This document shows positions 31,342 through 40,764 of a DNA stretch of 64,000 bases, piece by piece. The notes under the pieces were generated by a model. It saw nothing but the letters and a program-made list of their open reading frames with translations, did not search any database and was not told where the DNA came from. The first letter of the stretch is position 1. Every line of letters starts with the position of its first letter. The translations under genes and the position numbers were made by a program. Origin of the DNA: Paraphoma chrysanthemicola (lineage: Eukaryota > Ascomycota > Dothideomycetes > Pleosporales > Phaeosphaeriaceae); the NCBI GenBank assembly GCA_020744225.1, contig JAGMWG010000016.1, positions 806,001 to 870,000 on the forward strand. The letters are read 5' to 3'.

Positions 31342-32358
31342 ATGTTACACTACCAGAACGATGGCATCTCATATCAAGAAAACTCCGCTCGGATTCAAGC
31401 AGATCGAGCATCATTCGCCTCCCTGCCTGGCGAGCTTCGAAATCTGACATATGCTTCCACTCTCAAGTGGGCCAACCCCGTTTCAATCACGTATAATGCG
31501 GTTACAAAGCGCTTTCACGCTCCCAATATCAAGCGCACTACTGGCCGTACACCACTAGAGGCGCTCGAACTCCTGAGTGACCTTGATTACAACATTCGCT
31601 GTGAAGCTCGCTCGTACTTCTTCGCCAACAACACCTTCCAAGTCGAGACTTCCCAGACATTCACTACAGATGCCGACTATATAAACACCTACATTAACTT
31701 CCTGGAAAACATCGGCGAAATCGGTCGACGTAGTCTACGCTGGCTGCGCCTGACCGTCAGCGGCGACAGCAAGCAGCATCGCCCGACGCTTGACAAGGGT
31801 CTCAAGCTATGGAGCCTCGTTGCCGACTGCTTCAATCTCTTGACCTTGGACATCTACGCTGAGATCGACTACTTCTACATGGACCAACAAGCCGCGATGA
31901 AGAAGTACATGACCACTGAAGGCTCTCCAATTAGCAACCCATGGCCCATCGTCCTCGAGGCCATGCACAATTTATCCAGCTTGCAGCGTCTGGTTCTTCG
32001 TCCGGTCTTCAGTTCTCGTTGGCGCTACTTTGACATTTCTATCAACGGGAGGCTGAGCACACCGCCATATCGACACAGCATTCCACGTCACCTATCCAAG
32101 GTCCAATTTCAATTGCGCCGTCCGTACGACGAGGCTGCTGCGCTCTCGGCACAGGTGAAGGGTGGCATCCGGCGAGGACTGCGCGGTACGTTCGGCGTGC
32201 GCGTGTTGACGACGGAGACGTGGGAAAATTATGGGGCAGACGTAATCTTTGAGCATGATGATGATACGAATCAGTGGAAATCATGTTTCTGTGGCCGATG
32301 CAAGCCTTATGGGCGTTCTTTCAACTATAGTAACTGGCTACAGTGGCCCCATGCATAG
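31342..32358 (+). CDS. uncharacterised fungal protein with LPxELRNxIY-like motif (338 aa)
   Basis: The ATG at 31342 is used; the open frame extends 37 codons upstream but begins with TTG and has no other ATG. The segment ASLPGELRNLTYASTLKW near residue 30 matches the F-box-like LPxELRNxIYxxxL signature found in many expanded ascomycete proteins. The rest is a mixed alpha/beta region without catalytic motifs. It ends in CFCGRCKPYGRSFNYSNW, with three clustered cysteines. Its function is unknown; an adaptor-type role through an F-box-like motif is only a guess. It is a single exon and a lone gene between a tRNA and a convergent methyltransferase. Confidence 0.75.
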   Translation: MLHYQNDGISYQENSARIQADRASFASLPGELRNLTYASTLKWANPVSITYNAVTKRFHAPNIKRTTGRTPLEALELLSDLDYNIRCEARSYFFANNTFQVETSQTFTTDADYINTYINFLENIGEIGRRSLRWLRLTVSGDSKQHRPTLDKGLKLWSLVADCFNLLTLDIYAEIDYFYMDQQAAMKKYMTTEGSPISNPWPIVLEAMHNLSSLQRLVLRPVFSSRWRYFDISINGRLSTPPYRHSIPRHLSKVQFQLRRPYDEAAALSAQVKGGIRRGLRGTFGVRVLTTETWENYGADVIFEHDDDTNQWKSCFCGRCKPYGRSFNYSNWLQWPHA

Positions 32359-32845
32359 GGAACTACATATTCCCCCAGGAAGCGCCAATAGCGCTTGAAC
32401 TCTAAAAGAGAGTGCTGCAGGCACTTACAAACTCTATCGGATACACTTAAGATCTTCTTTTTGGTAGATTATTAAACAGTAGACGAAATTATAAAATAGT
32501 TATATTACGTATAACCTGATGTATAAATAGATAACCTTAATCTATAAGTTCTCGTAAAAAGCTGAAGCTTTACCTAGATCCTGTCTACATACCCTATAGG
32601 AGGTTTATTTAGGATGTGAAATACAATATACATACACACATTTCGAATTGTAGTATTGGCCTGCGGGAGAATTGAACACTTAGCAGGTGAATGAAGACAC
32701 CTCTAGCGGCTTGGAGCTTGGACCCTAGAACTGCGGTTTCATTCGTGCTGGAACCCAGGCTGATATCTCCAACCCGTAGTTTTGCCAGCCGTCCAGAGCA
32801 GATCACGGCGGCAAATAAACAAAACTCATATATCGCCAGATACTA
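32359..32845. other. convergent intergenic with AT-rich patch
   Basis: Between about 32445 and 32600 the sequence is strongly A/T- and TpA-rich (ttaaacagtagac, ttataaaatagtta, ctataggaggttta), unlike its flanks. It has no coding frame. It may be a mutated repeat relic or simply 3' flanking sequence. Confidence 0.5.
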
Positions 32846-33742
32846 CTAATTCTCTACTATGTGCACTTGTTTCTTCGCAACAGCCACTAGCGCAATCATT
32901 GGAACACCGACGAGCTCTTCCTTACGATTCGAGTCCCTGGAAGATCCAACGCGCTCGACTTTGACAACCACCTTTTCAGCAGCAACTTGTAACTCCTTCC
33001 TGAAGACCACACTTTCGCTGTCGCTTAGACCCAACCCAGCAGCGAACAGCACCGTCAACTGGTCGCAAAGCTCAGTCACACTTTTTGCCGCATAGTGAAC
33101 CATTTTCTCATGCACCTGCACCTGCTCAAACCCGGCGTCCTTCAACGTCTTCTCCAGGTGCGCGGCTTGAAACCAGTCGTCCGAGACAGGGAGGCGAAAC
33201 GGTGGCCCACCCGGCCTCACGATGCTTTGAGCGTGATGGATGAGATTGATATAGCCTAGCTTAGCCCACGAAGTAACGATGGCCGTACCTCCCGGTTTCA
33301 ATGTTCGAAAAATCTCGCTGGCGCCTTTAGGCCCGTCCTTGAAGAATAGGATACCCTGGTTCGTGATCGAGTGCGTGAACTCGTTATCTGGAAAGCGGAG
33401 ATCTTCGCCGCTCATGACGTCGAATGTGATACGGTTGCGTTGCTCTGCTGGGAGTCCGAAGGCATGCGGAAAGGTTCGTGCTAGCTCAACCATCGCGGGT
33501 GCGAAGTCGACACAAGCAATGCTAGGAACTTCCTTGTCGGCATCACGTTGCTTGAGCACAATTTCTTGAGCGAGGACGCCGGGACCGCAGGCATTGTCCA
33601 GGATCTGAGTAGAGTCGTCGAAAAGTGGCAAGATATCGACCAGGTATTTCGCCAGCTCGCGTGTGCACCCACCTACCGATGCCTCGTATTTTGCCGCGAC
33701 GGCATTGAAGTGATCAGATACAGAAATCGATGTAGTGCTCAT
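32846..33742 (-). CDS. SAM-dependent class I methyltransferase (298 aa)
   Basis: The protein is intronless with ATG at 33742. It has a Rossmann methyltransferase core: motif I ILDNACGPGVLAQEI, the acidic loop-end residue in IACVDFAPAMVELAR, then ITFDVMSGEDLRFPDNEF (motif II region) and RTLKPGGTAIVTSWAKLGY (motif III). This pattern fits the Methyltransf_11/25 group, which acts on small molecules such as polyketides, lipids or phenolics. The C-terminal third is less conserved. There is no targeting signal. A TATA-like element lies about 55 bp upstream. The substrate cannot be predicted, and no biosynthetic core enzyme is nearby. Confidence 0.88.
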   Translation of the reverse strand: MSTTSISVSDHFNAVAAKYEASVGGCTRELAKYLVDILPLFDDSTQILDNACGPGVLAQEIVLKQRDADKEVPSIACVDFAPAMVELARTFPHAFGLPAEQRNRITFDVMSGEDLRFPDNEFTHSITNQGILFFKDGPKGASEIFRTLKPGGTAIVTSWAKLGYINLIHHAQSIVRPGGPPFRLPVSDDWFQAAHLEKTLKDAGFEQVQVHEKMVHYAAKSVTELCDQLTVLFAAGLGLSDSESVVFRKELQVAAEKVVVKVERVGSSRDSNRKEELVGVPMIALVAVAKKQVHIVEN

Positions 33743-34264
33743 AATTTGAATGTTTCAAGGGCTGAGTCGTGCTTGATGAGCACTGTGTTGAGCCTTATAT
33801 AGTCTGGCAACACGTAAGCTGGACGCCTTTCCCCAAGTTGGTGGCGGAGATGAGGTAAGCTCGGCTTTGAACACTGTGCTAGGAAGCGACGCTTGCAAAT
33901 GCAGTGCTTCTTATACAAAATGCCACGACATGCGAAGACCGACATCGCTGCCCAGCATTTGTGGCGCCGGGACCATTGCGCCTTTCCACCTCCGATGAAC
34001 AAACAGATCCAATCCGTGCGCAACTTCACTCGAAGGCAGCGCAGGTATATGTAAACGCAGCTAGATCGAATATCGCAGAGGCAATAGAGTAGCTTATTGG
34101 CATTTAGAATTGTATCGATTTGTCGCTGAAGGGTGTCGACATAAGCGAAGGCCTTCAGGAGTCACCGCATCAGACATGTGAAGGTGTAATGTAAGTCAAG
34201 TGGGCACTTGCTTGCGATACGCTATGACTCTTCTATGTATATTCAGCAAATGAACGCAGATCTC
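33743..34264. other. intergenic, promoter of methyltransferase
   Basis: The minus strand carries a TATA-like TATATAA at 33801-33795, about 53-59 bp before the methyltransferase ATG. Nothing else is seen. Confidence 0.45.
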
Positions 34265-35437
34265 CTATAACTTCGGCGCGCTTTTGAACCGGACTAGACC
34301 GTCTTGAAATGTGGTCGCAATGTGGACGCCCGTGTCATAGTCCCACATGCGACTCGTATGTAACGCCCTCCCGCCAGAGGCTCTTGTGAGATGCGCTTCT
34401 TGAACAAACCACTTTCGACCATCGCTATCACCTTTCTCGTAGCCTTCAAGATTGCAAAGCGGTAAAGCTCCATCTTCCCACAATGTCGGATCAGCATTTG
34501 CGTGATCGATGCGCGGTTCAGCTGTCATGACAAGATCTCGGATTCCAACGTGAAAGATCACGCTATGCGACAAGGAGGCCATGCGGGTGAAGTCTCTTGT
34601 ATGGTCCAAGTGATTAGGAATGACGAATAGCGAGTTTCGATCAGACGCATACAGATGCGCACAAGCATGCATGTTTGCTTCTCGTGTCAAGGCAAGTTTT
34701 GTCGAGCGATCTGGCGGCGGTGGATACGGCGCTGTTGGTAAAGGCAAAGCACCTCGGAGTGTGTAGAACAGGAGTTGCCGTCGATCAAGGGGTTTTCGCT
34801 TGATATTGAATTTCGCCATGTCTGCTTTTCGTATATGCAAACCGGCCACTGGATTGAAATGCTCGGGATGTGCTGGCAGATACGTTTCGCGGAACTGTTC
34901 CGAATCGATGCTGGGCGCTGCTGGGTGCTCCATAGGCTCGTTTTCTTTACCCTCTAAAATATCCTCATACATTTCTCTTAGATTCACCGTGTCTTGCACA
35001 TCGACCGACGACGCTTCCTCTTTCTTGAACGAGCATGTGCAAGTGAACATATCACCATGAGCTGCAATCTGGCTGACGGTGACCGATCGCGTACAGTAAT
35101 TGAAACCATCCCGTATTTTCTTCACCCTATAGGTATAGTGTTCATCAGGCTTGCCGCCCAAGATGAACCAGCCGGTAATATTCTTGACGAGTCAGCGGCG
35201 TTGAATGAATCTCTTGGTACAGCTCACATGTATCATATAGCCTTCTTCTACAGTCTGCGCAGCAGCCCAAGCCGCTTGAGCAAAGACATGTCCGCCGTAA
35301 GTACCATTCTCTCCGCCAGTCGGTGAATATGCTTTTACGATGGAACGGAACGTCCAATCATCAATCGTCTCGAGCTCGATGACCTTGTCAAATGGCAGCA
35401 CTTGCTTCTGATCTGTGAAATAAGGGCGAACAACCAT
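34265..35437 (-). CDS. acyl-CoA thioesterase II-like, double hot-dog (375 aa)
   Basis: There are two exons: 35437-35228 and 35182-34265 (1128 nt). The 45-nt intron is GTGAGC...GTCAAG, placed so that MIH joins NITGWFILGGKPDEHYTYRV, a stretch typical of the family. The first hot-dog half has TYGGHVFAQAAWAAAQTV and VKKIRDGFNYCTRSV. The second half has ASLSHSVIFHVGIRDL and TSRMWDYDTGVHIATTFQDGLVR. Such enzymes hydrolyse fatty acyl-CoA to free acid and CoA. The C-terminus PKL is only weakly like a peroxisomal PTS1, so the location is uncertain. It is divergent from an amino-acid permease with a 379-bp shared promoter. ATG 35437 is used; the codon before it is GTG. Confidence 0.87.
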
Positions 35438-35816
35438 CACGAATATTAGAATATAAAGAAATACAAAAATCGGTAGGCTAACAGTCTAGATAGCTGTACA
35501 ACAGCTACATGATGAGTCGGCAAGGGTACAGGAGGTGTGTTTAGCGCGTGCAGAGTTACCTCGGAAGTTGCAAGGGTGGAGGAGGGGGGAACGACAAGCG
35601 ATCAATCTCCTATCCATCTCCGTACAATCTCCGATGACGCTATCTTCGCGTGCTCGACTCACCCAGGATTATCGTCATCACAACCATCCAAATATGTTAC
35701 AGACGACTCCAGCATCACCTTAAGGGTCCTTTCAGAAACTTCAGGAATCAAAATCGTCGCATGACCAGTGTGACACCTTCACGCCGTACCTCGTTAGACC
35801 TGCAACTTAGCGCAAC
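35438..35816. promoter_or_regulatory. shared divergent promoter (thioesterase / APC permease)
   Basis: 379 bp separate two start codons on opposite strands. No gene fits here. An A/T-rich piece lies at 35440-35475. No clear TATA box was seen. Confidence 0.5.
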
Positions 35817-37508
35817 ATGGCAGCCTCAGAGATATCACCGCTACTCGGCGAACGCGGCGACGAAAACAATGATACAAGTTATATACCCGATGAAGACAAC
35901 ACCGAGTCAACTGCGGTGTCTCATGGCACCTTTGCCAGAAACCTGGGAGCTCTCGATGGTTTCGCCTTGCTCATCAGTATCGTTATTGGTTCCGGTGTCT
36001 TCTCATCACCCGGACCCATCGATGCCAATGTGCCGTCGCCGGGTGCCGGGCTTTTGATATGGCTCCTTGGTGGTATCCTCGCTTGGACTGGCGCATTGAC
36101 CATGGCCGAGCTGGGTACTGCATTTCCTGGCGAAGGGGGTATTCAGCCTTATCTCACGTATATCTACGGAGAGTTCTGGGGCTATATGGCAGCGTGGTCA
36201 TGGATCGTGGCGACCATGCCTGCTACTCTTGCGATTTTGAGCATTGTGTTCGTGGAGAGCATTTACTCGAGCATGGGTATCAATGAGCCAGCACCTCCCC
36301 TGACGCACAAGCTGTTGAGCCTTTTGGTGTTGGTTTGCGTTACAACTCTCAACTCGATCAGCACGAAGACAAGTACCAGACTTTCCAGCTTCTTTGTCGC
36401 TATCAAGCTACTCACAATACTATTGTTGATCGTGGCTGGACTTGTTGTCGTTTTTGTCTACATAGGAAAAGGCAAGGACTACGGCGGATATGACTGGTAC
36501 AACAAGGGCTGGTTCGCCCCACGAGATACGATTCTGCCAGACGGAAGCCGCTTCGACTGGACTAAAGTCTCAACTTGGGAGTCCTTGGGCTTCTATAGCA
36601 CCGCGCTGTACGGTGCGCTATGGGCTTACTCCGGCTGGGACAAGGTGAGATTGACTTCGCTTGTGATAATGAAGGATATTGACACACCATGCAGGCGAAT
36701 TATGTTGCAGCCGAACTGAGGAACCCAAGCAAACAGCTGCCGCTGTCGATAAATACTGCGATTCCGACCATCATTCTTTGCTATGTCGCCGCTAATGCTG
36801 TGTACTACGTCCTCCTTCCGTGGGAGGTCGTTTCAACAACGGACGCAGCTGCAGTGGTGAGTTCATAGCACCACCCGAAAATATACGCAACATGAGACTG
36901 ACATTACACAGACAGCTGTGACTCACTTTCTAGGCAAAGGAGTGGCTTACTTTGCTACGGTCCTCATCTGTCTGGTCATCGCAGGCTCAGCATTAGGCAA
37001 CTCGTTTGTTGCAGGTAGAATGACGGTCGCAGCAGCAAACAACAATTGGATACCACGACTACTTGGCAGCGTAGGCCAAGTCGGGACGTTCAAAGTGACT
37101 AGAGCTGCTGAGGAAGAAGACTCCGCTGAAGACGCGATGGACAAGGGCGAGTCGCCAATCAACGCCCTCATCCTGAACACTGTTCTCTCGGCAATATACA
37201 TCCTTCTCGGTAACATGCGCATTCTTTTGACACTAAACGGGCTTGCCGAGTACGCATTCTTCTTTCTGACCGTCCTGGGCGCAATCATCTTGCGCTTCAG
37301 GGAGCCAACCCTGGCACGTCCGGTGAAACCCTTCATCTTGATCCCAATCATTTTCGCGCTCATCAGCGGTTTTGTGGTCATCAGAGGCGCCGTCTTTGCT
37401 CCCATTCAGGCGGCTATCTTGGTCGCAATTTGGCTGGCTGGGGCTGTCTTCTACTATGCGCGGTTGTTCTTGCTACAACGCAAACACCGTAACGCAAGAT
37501 CAGATTGA
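35817..37508 (+). CDS. APC/LAT-family amino-acid permease (528 aa)
   Basis: There are three exons: 35817-36644, 36695-36856 and 36912-37508, totalling 1587 nt. Introns start GTGAGA and GTGAGT. About 12 transmembrane helices are visible. The first has GFALLISIVIGSGVFSSPG, matching the substrate-contacting GSGIF-type motif of the L-type/methionine (MUP1-like) branch. Next come GAGLLIWLLGGILAWTGAL and AELGTAFPGEGGIQPYL, then WAYSGWDKANYVAAELRNPSKQLPLSI, a hallmark of LAT-like carriers. The N-terminal 50 residues are acidic and cytosolic. The predicted role is uptake of neutral amino acids across the plasma membrane; the exact substrate is unknown. Confidence 0.93.
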
Positions 37509-37749
37509 GATGATCTCTCCTGCCACAAGTTTTATCTAGTATCTAGCATATGGGTTGTTGTGAAGCGTACATATTGTAAATAAGGGGTGTTTGGAAGGGC
37601 ATCTAGCATGTGAAGAGGCGGCGATACAATTGTGCAAACATTTATTCCTTATGTTTCTAGACGACAGCTTGGATAATTTCCACCTTGGGTACAGGTCCGA
37701 TTCATTCGTCAAAGCAAGCTGCGGTACATACCAGCGCGCTATATAGTGT

Positions 37750-38445
37750 TAGCTCTAATCAACTTCGTGGCAATACATAACTTACTAATGAACGAAAAGT
37801 CACGCGCGACTGGCAGTCAGTTTCCAGTCCAATTAGCAGGTGGCCGCAGATCTGCTGGCTGGAGCAGAATTTTGGAAAGGGCCATCTTGGGTAGCATTCG
37901 CATTAGGACCATACACAGTCTTATTGCTTCCTTGGTATGTGATCGTGGAGAGCCTATCACTAACTGATGGCCGATTCACAGGATTTGGAATCAGGTATTG
38001 GTTTGCGCCATATACGGTGAGTGACCAGAACCCGTAGTCCGCAAGTATCACCGGTGGCTTGCCACTGAATATGAAGAGCAGCGACGTGTTTGGCGCAAGG
38101 CTAAATTGGCTCGTGAAGCCCAAAGTTTTGTAGCCGGGATATAGCACTTGGTCGACTCGTAGCTGCTGGTAGCCAAAGATTGCGACGTATGTGCGCCCGG
38201 CATAATTCTTGCCAAAGTTACCTTGGTATTCTGGGATAGATGTTGCTCTGAAAGGGAATATTCTCTGGCCGGCTAATGTGGGCTGTGAGTGAGGAGTTGG
38301 CAATCTGAGCGGCAAGTGTGGGATTCACGCCATAGACACCAGCCTGACCAAGGATTCCTGCAACGCGTTGCCCCTTGGATGCCAATTCTGGCTGTTTGTA
38401 GAGGACGAAACGTGAAGCAAGATCCAACAACTTGGCAGGCGAATC
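37750..38445 (-). pseudogene. decayed DUF1254/DUF1214-domain gene
   Basis: The minus strand encodes recognisable C-terminal DUF1214 sequence in pieces from different frames. LLDLASRFVLYKQPE...GVNPTLAAQIANSS lies in one frame. GNFGKNYAGRTYVAIFGYQQL...SGKPPV...YGFWSLTVYGANQYLIPNP lies in a second. After a further shift near 37870 comes KILLQPADLRPPANWTGN, followed directly by a TGA (37819-37817) where the family has Trp, then LPVARDFSFISK. The first shift is around 38225-38280. I found no N-terminal DUF1254 half upstream. Two shifts plus a nonsense codon make it non-functional unless introns explain them, and the missing Trp argues against that. Confidence 0.75.
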
Positions 38446-38451
38446 AATGCC

Positions 38452-38880
38452 ATGATCTTGCGGATCGACTACTCATCTTGTACCGCACAGTGGCAGCTAG
38501 GAAATATGCTCCTCGCTCTGGGCCAAGTAGATGACGGGATCAGCTTCATGACGCCGCAGTACAACAAAGACGGATGGCAGTGCAGCAATTCGCATAAGTC
38601 ATGGAACGACACATGCGACGATACACCGTCCTGGCCGCAAGAGTTCTGGGTTTGTGGAGTATGCTTCTTGTTCGTGTGCGAGGGTTACAAAATGGCTAGC
38701 AACCGGGGCGATTTCTGCTGTATAGAAGGGCATGAGCTGCTGTCGGTCAAGAGGGAGGAGCTTGCTTGTGGGGTGGAGAGCGTGGTGTGGAGGGGTGAAG
38801 AGAAGATGATTGAGGATGTTTTGCAAGAATTGGCTGAGGAGTGGGGTATCGACACTGATGTAGAAGATATAGTTGCATGA
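38452..38880 (+). CDS. doubtful uncharacterised ORF (142 aa)
   Basis: This open frame lies beside the pseudogene on the other strand. Its C-terminal half (GHELLSVKREELACGVESVV, then MIEDVLQELAEEWGIDTDVEDI) looks protein-like, while the first half is Cys/Trp-rich. No family is recognised. It may be chance or the last exon of an unseen gene. Confidence 0.25.
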   Translation: MILRIDYSSCTAQWQLGNMLLALGQVDDGISFMTPQYNKDGWQCSNSHKSWNDTCDDTPSWPQEFWVCGVCFLFVCEGYKMASNRGDFCCIEGHELLSVKREELACGVESVVWRGEEKMIEDVLQELAEEWGIDTDVEDIVA

Positions 38881-39450
38881 TTTGTCTCACACATTATGCT
38901 TGAGCAAGCGCAGGAAGAGACCTCTCATCTGGAGGTGGTATCAGGATATCACCATCAACATACAAACAGCCGTATATGTATCTTCCAAGGTTCAAATCTC
39001 TAATCATACACCCTGACAGAAGAAGTTGGTCAGCCTCGACCTCCTTATTCTGTGCAGGTCGCCGGTTCGAGTAGGCTATATACCAATCTGCGGGTGTCCC
39101 CGGGAAGGTAGCATATTAGATGCTCTCAGAACTTTCACTCCTGCGGGTGCTCCCGGGCGTGAAAGTTCTTTTTTTTGCTTTATTCACCACACGATACATG
39201 TCCGCAGCTAATGGACTATACACTCATGGACGATTTCATTCTTTCAACTGCATGCCTTTGTCATGTTCCGTACCTAGGGAAAATCGACCATGTAGTTAGA
39301 CAGGACACATTTCCATCTTTTTCCTTACAACGCTTGATCGCTCCTTCCAACCATGTTTTAGTATCCAGAAACACGCCTAACACCCATTCTTTCCTACTGC
39401 CAACCCAACCACCCTCCCATGATTCCCATAATCCCTATCATACATCAATC
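38881..39450. other. intergenic with inverted repeat
   Basis: The region contains the stem-loop described at 39128 and a related GC-rich direct repeat. It shows no gene. A GGTTCGAGT box at 39064 does not belong to a foldable tRNA. Confidence 0.5.
39128..39176 (+). repeat. perfect 11-bp stem-loop followed by a T-run
   Basis: The arms AGAACTTTCAC (39128-39138) and GTGAAAGTTCT (39159-39169) pair perfectly around a 20-nt GC-rich loop. Seven more T residues follow (39170-39176). The loop's 17-nt core recurs at 39088-39104 with two differences. The form resembles a hairpin terminator, which is not a known Pol II signal in fungi. A Pol III stop is possible. Confidence 0.6.
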
Positions 39451-40233
39451 TTAATCTTTTTTCTCACTATCTATCTCCAACCTCCTCCTCCCCATCCTCG
39501 CCACCAACCCCACTACCCCCCTCACTCTCTCCCTATTCACCACTTCCTCGCCCATAGTCATCATCTCATCCCTCCTGTTCTTCCACTCGGTATACACTCC
39601 CTTCTCTTCCCCCTCCTCGTTCACGATCCTATACCCCATTTCGCCCCACAACTTCAACTGCTCTACAAACCCTTCATTCGGCATAACAATCGGTCGCGCA
39701 GCTTGGACTATTTCCAACGCCTCTTCGTAAGGCATGTTTAGACGTTTCATAACGTACCCGACGACCACGCTGCCGCTTCTCGATATCCCTTGTAAACAAT
39801 GCACAAGGACTTTTTTCTCGATTCCTTCTCCCTCCTTTCCCGCTTCCGCGGTCACATCCAAGCCCGATTTCTGACTGTTGCCAAGCGCATCGTCGAGGAA
39901 TTCGCACGAGGGATTTAGGATCGCGAGTAAATCCGCAAACGGATTATCTTCAAGCGGGATGAGTTTATGGACTATTCCTAAGTCCTTGGGGATTTTCGTT
40001 CTACCTGTTGGAGTAGCGAGGATGGATAGGACATGTGTGATCCCGAATTCGCGTAGTTGTGTTGGTGAGGAAGGGACGATGATGCTATGGACAGTTAGTC
40101 ATTATGTCTTTCCGCCCGAATCATGATGATGGAAATTTAGAAGTGAAGGACGAAGGGAAAAGTACTCTGAGATGTATAACCCTTGCACTTCCTTGATTTG
40201 CGCCGGGTTTGGTGCTTTGAACGCTGCTTGCAT
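39451..40233 (-). CDS. dual-specificity protein phosphatase (233 aa)
   Basis: There are two exons: 40233-40166 and 40084-39451 (702 nt). The 81-nt intron is GTACTT...CCATAG. The join gives IKEVQGLYISDIIVPSSPTQLREFGITHVLSIL, the usual start of the DSP fold. The catalytic loop is VHCLQGISRSGSVVVGYVMK, carrying HC-x5-R with the nucleophilic Cys and the phosphate-binding Arg. LGIVHKLIPLEDNPFADL upstream supplies the general-acid region. The C-terminal 60 residues are charged and beyond the domain. It would dephosphorylate Tyr/Ser/Thr on a protein, perhaps a MAP kinase; the target is unknown. The donor GTACTT is weak, so the first exon is less certain than the catalytic exon. Confidence 0.87.
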
Positions 40234-40764
40234 ACTGCGTTTGACTGGCGAAGTCTCGTATGACGAGCGTGTGTCTGCTCTCAGTCCTAAAATAGCGGCG
40301 GCGGGTGCAGCGGGTCGAGTGCTTCGTTATTCTGGTGAGATGAAAGATAGATAGGTAGTGGGCTGTGTTGCAAATTGTGTGCAGTGTGCTAAATTGGAAC
40401 TGCAGCTGCGTGTCTAGAACAACGATTTGTGAGAGATAGAGAGCTAGTGACTGGATAAGGAATGTGTATGCGATGTTCGTGATCGGAGAGATGTGGTCAG
40501 CTTCTGGCAAGGCAACAGCATTCGATACGTCAGCTCCAAGCGATCAGATTCGCGCGTGTACGAGTAGGATTTCTTCCGACAACAAGATACTTTTATTATC
40601 AGACTCGTTCAGACAAGACTAGACTATGGAAAAACAGGGTATAAACCACATACTCACACACACGCACACTATCACAAGACTGAAATTACCCCTTCCCGTC
40701 ACACCGCAAAACAACACCAACCTATCCAACCCCACCAGCCTCTCTCTACTCTCCAAAGCCGTCA
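40234..40764. other. intergenic, no supported gene
   Basis: This holds the phosphatase promoter and the 3' side of the PhoD-like gene. A short CA-rich tract (cacacacacgcacac, near 40655-40672) is present. Confidence 0.45.

Noticed and set aside
32640..32740. possible tRNA on the minus strand (GTTCAATTC with an AGGTG/CACCT stem)
   Set aside because: The T stem does not pair and there is no acceptor stem or D arm.
39030..39095. tRNA-like B box GGTTCGAGT
   Set aside because: The flanking bases cannot form a T stem or acceptor stem, and no A box lies at the right distance.
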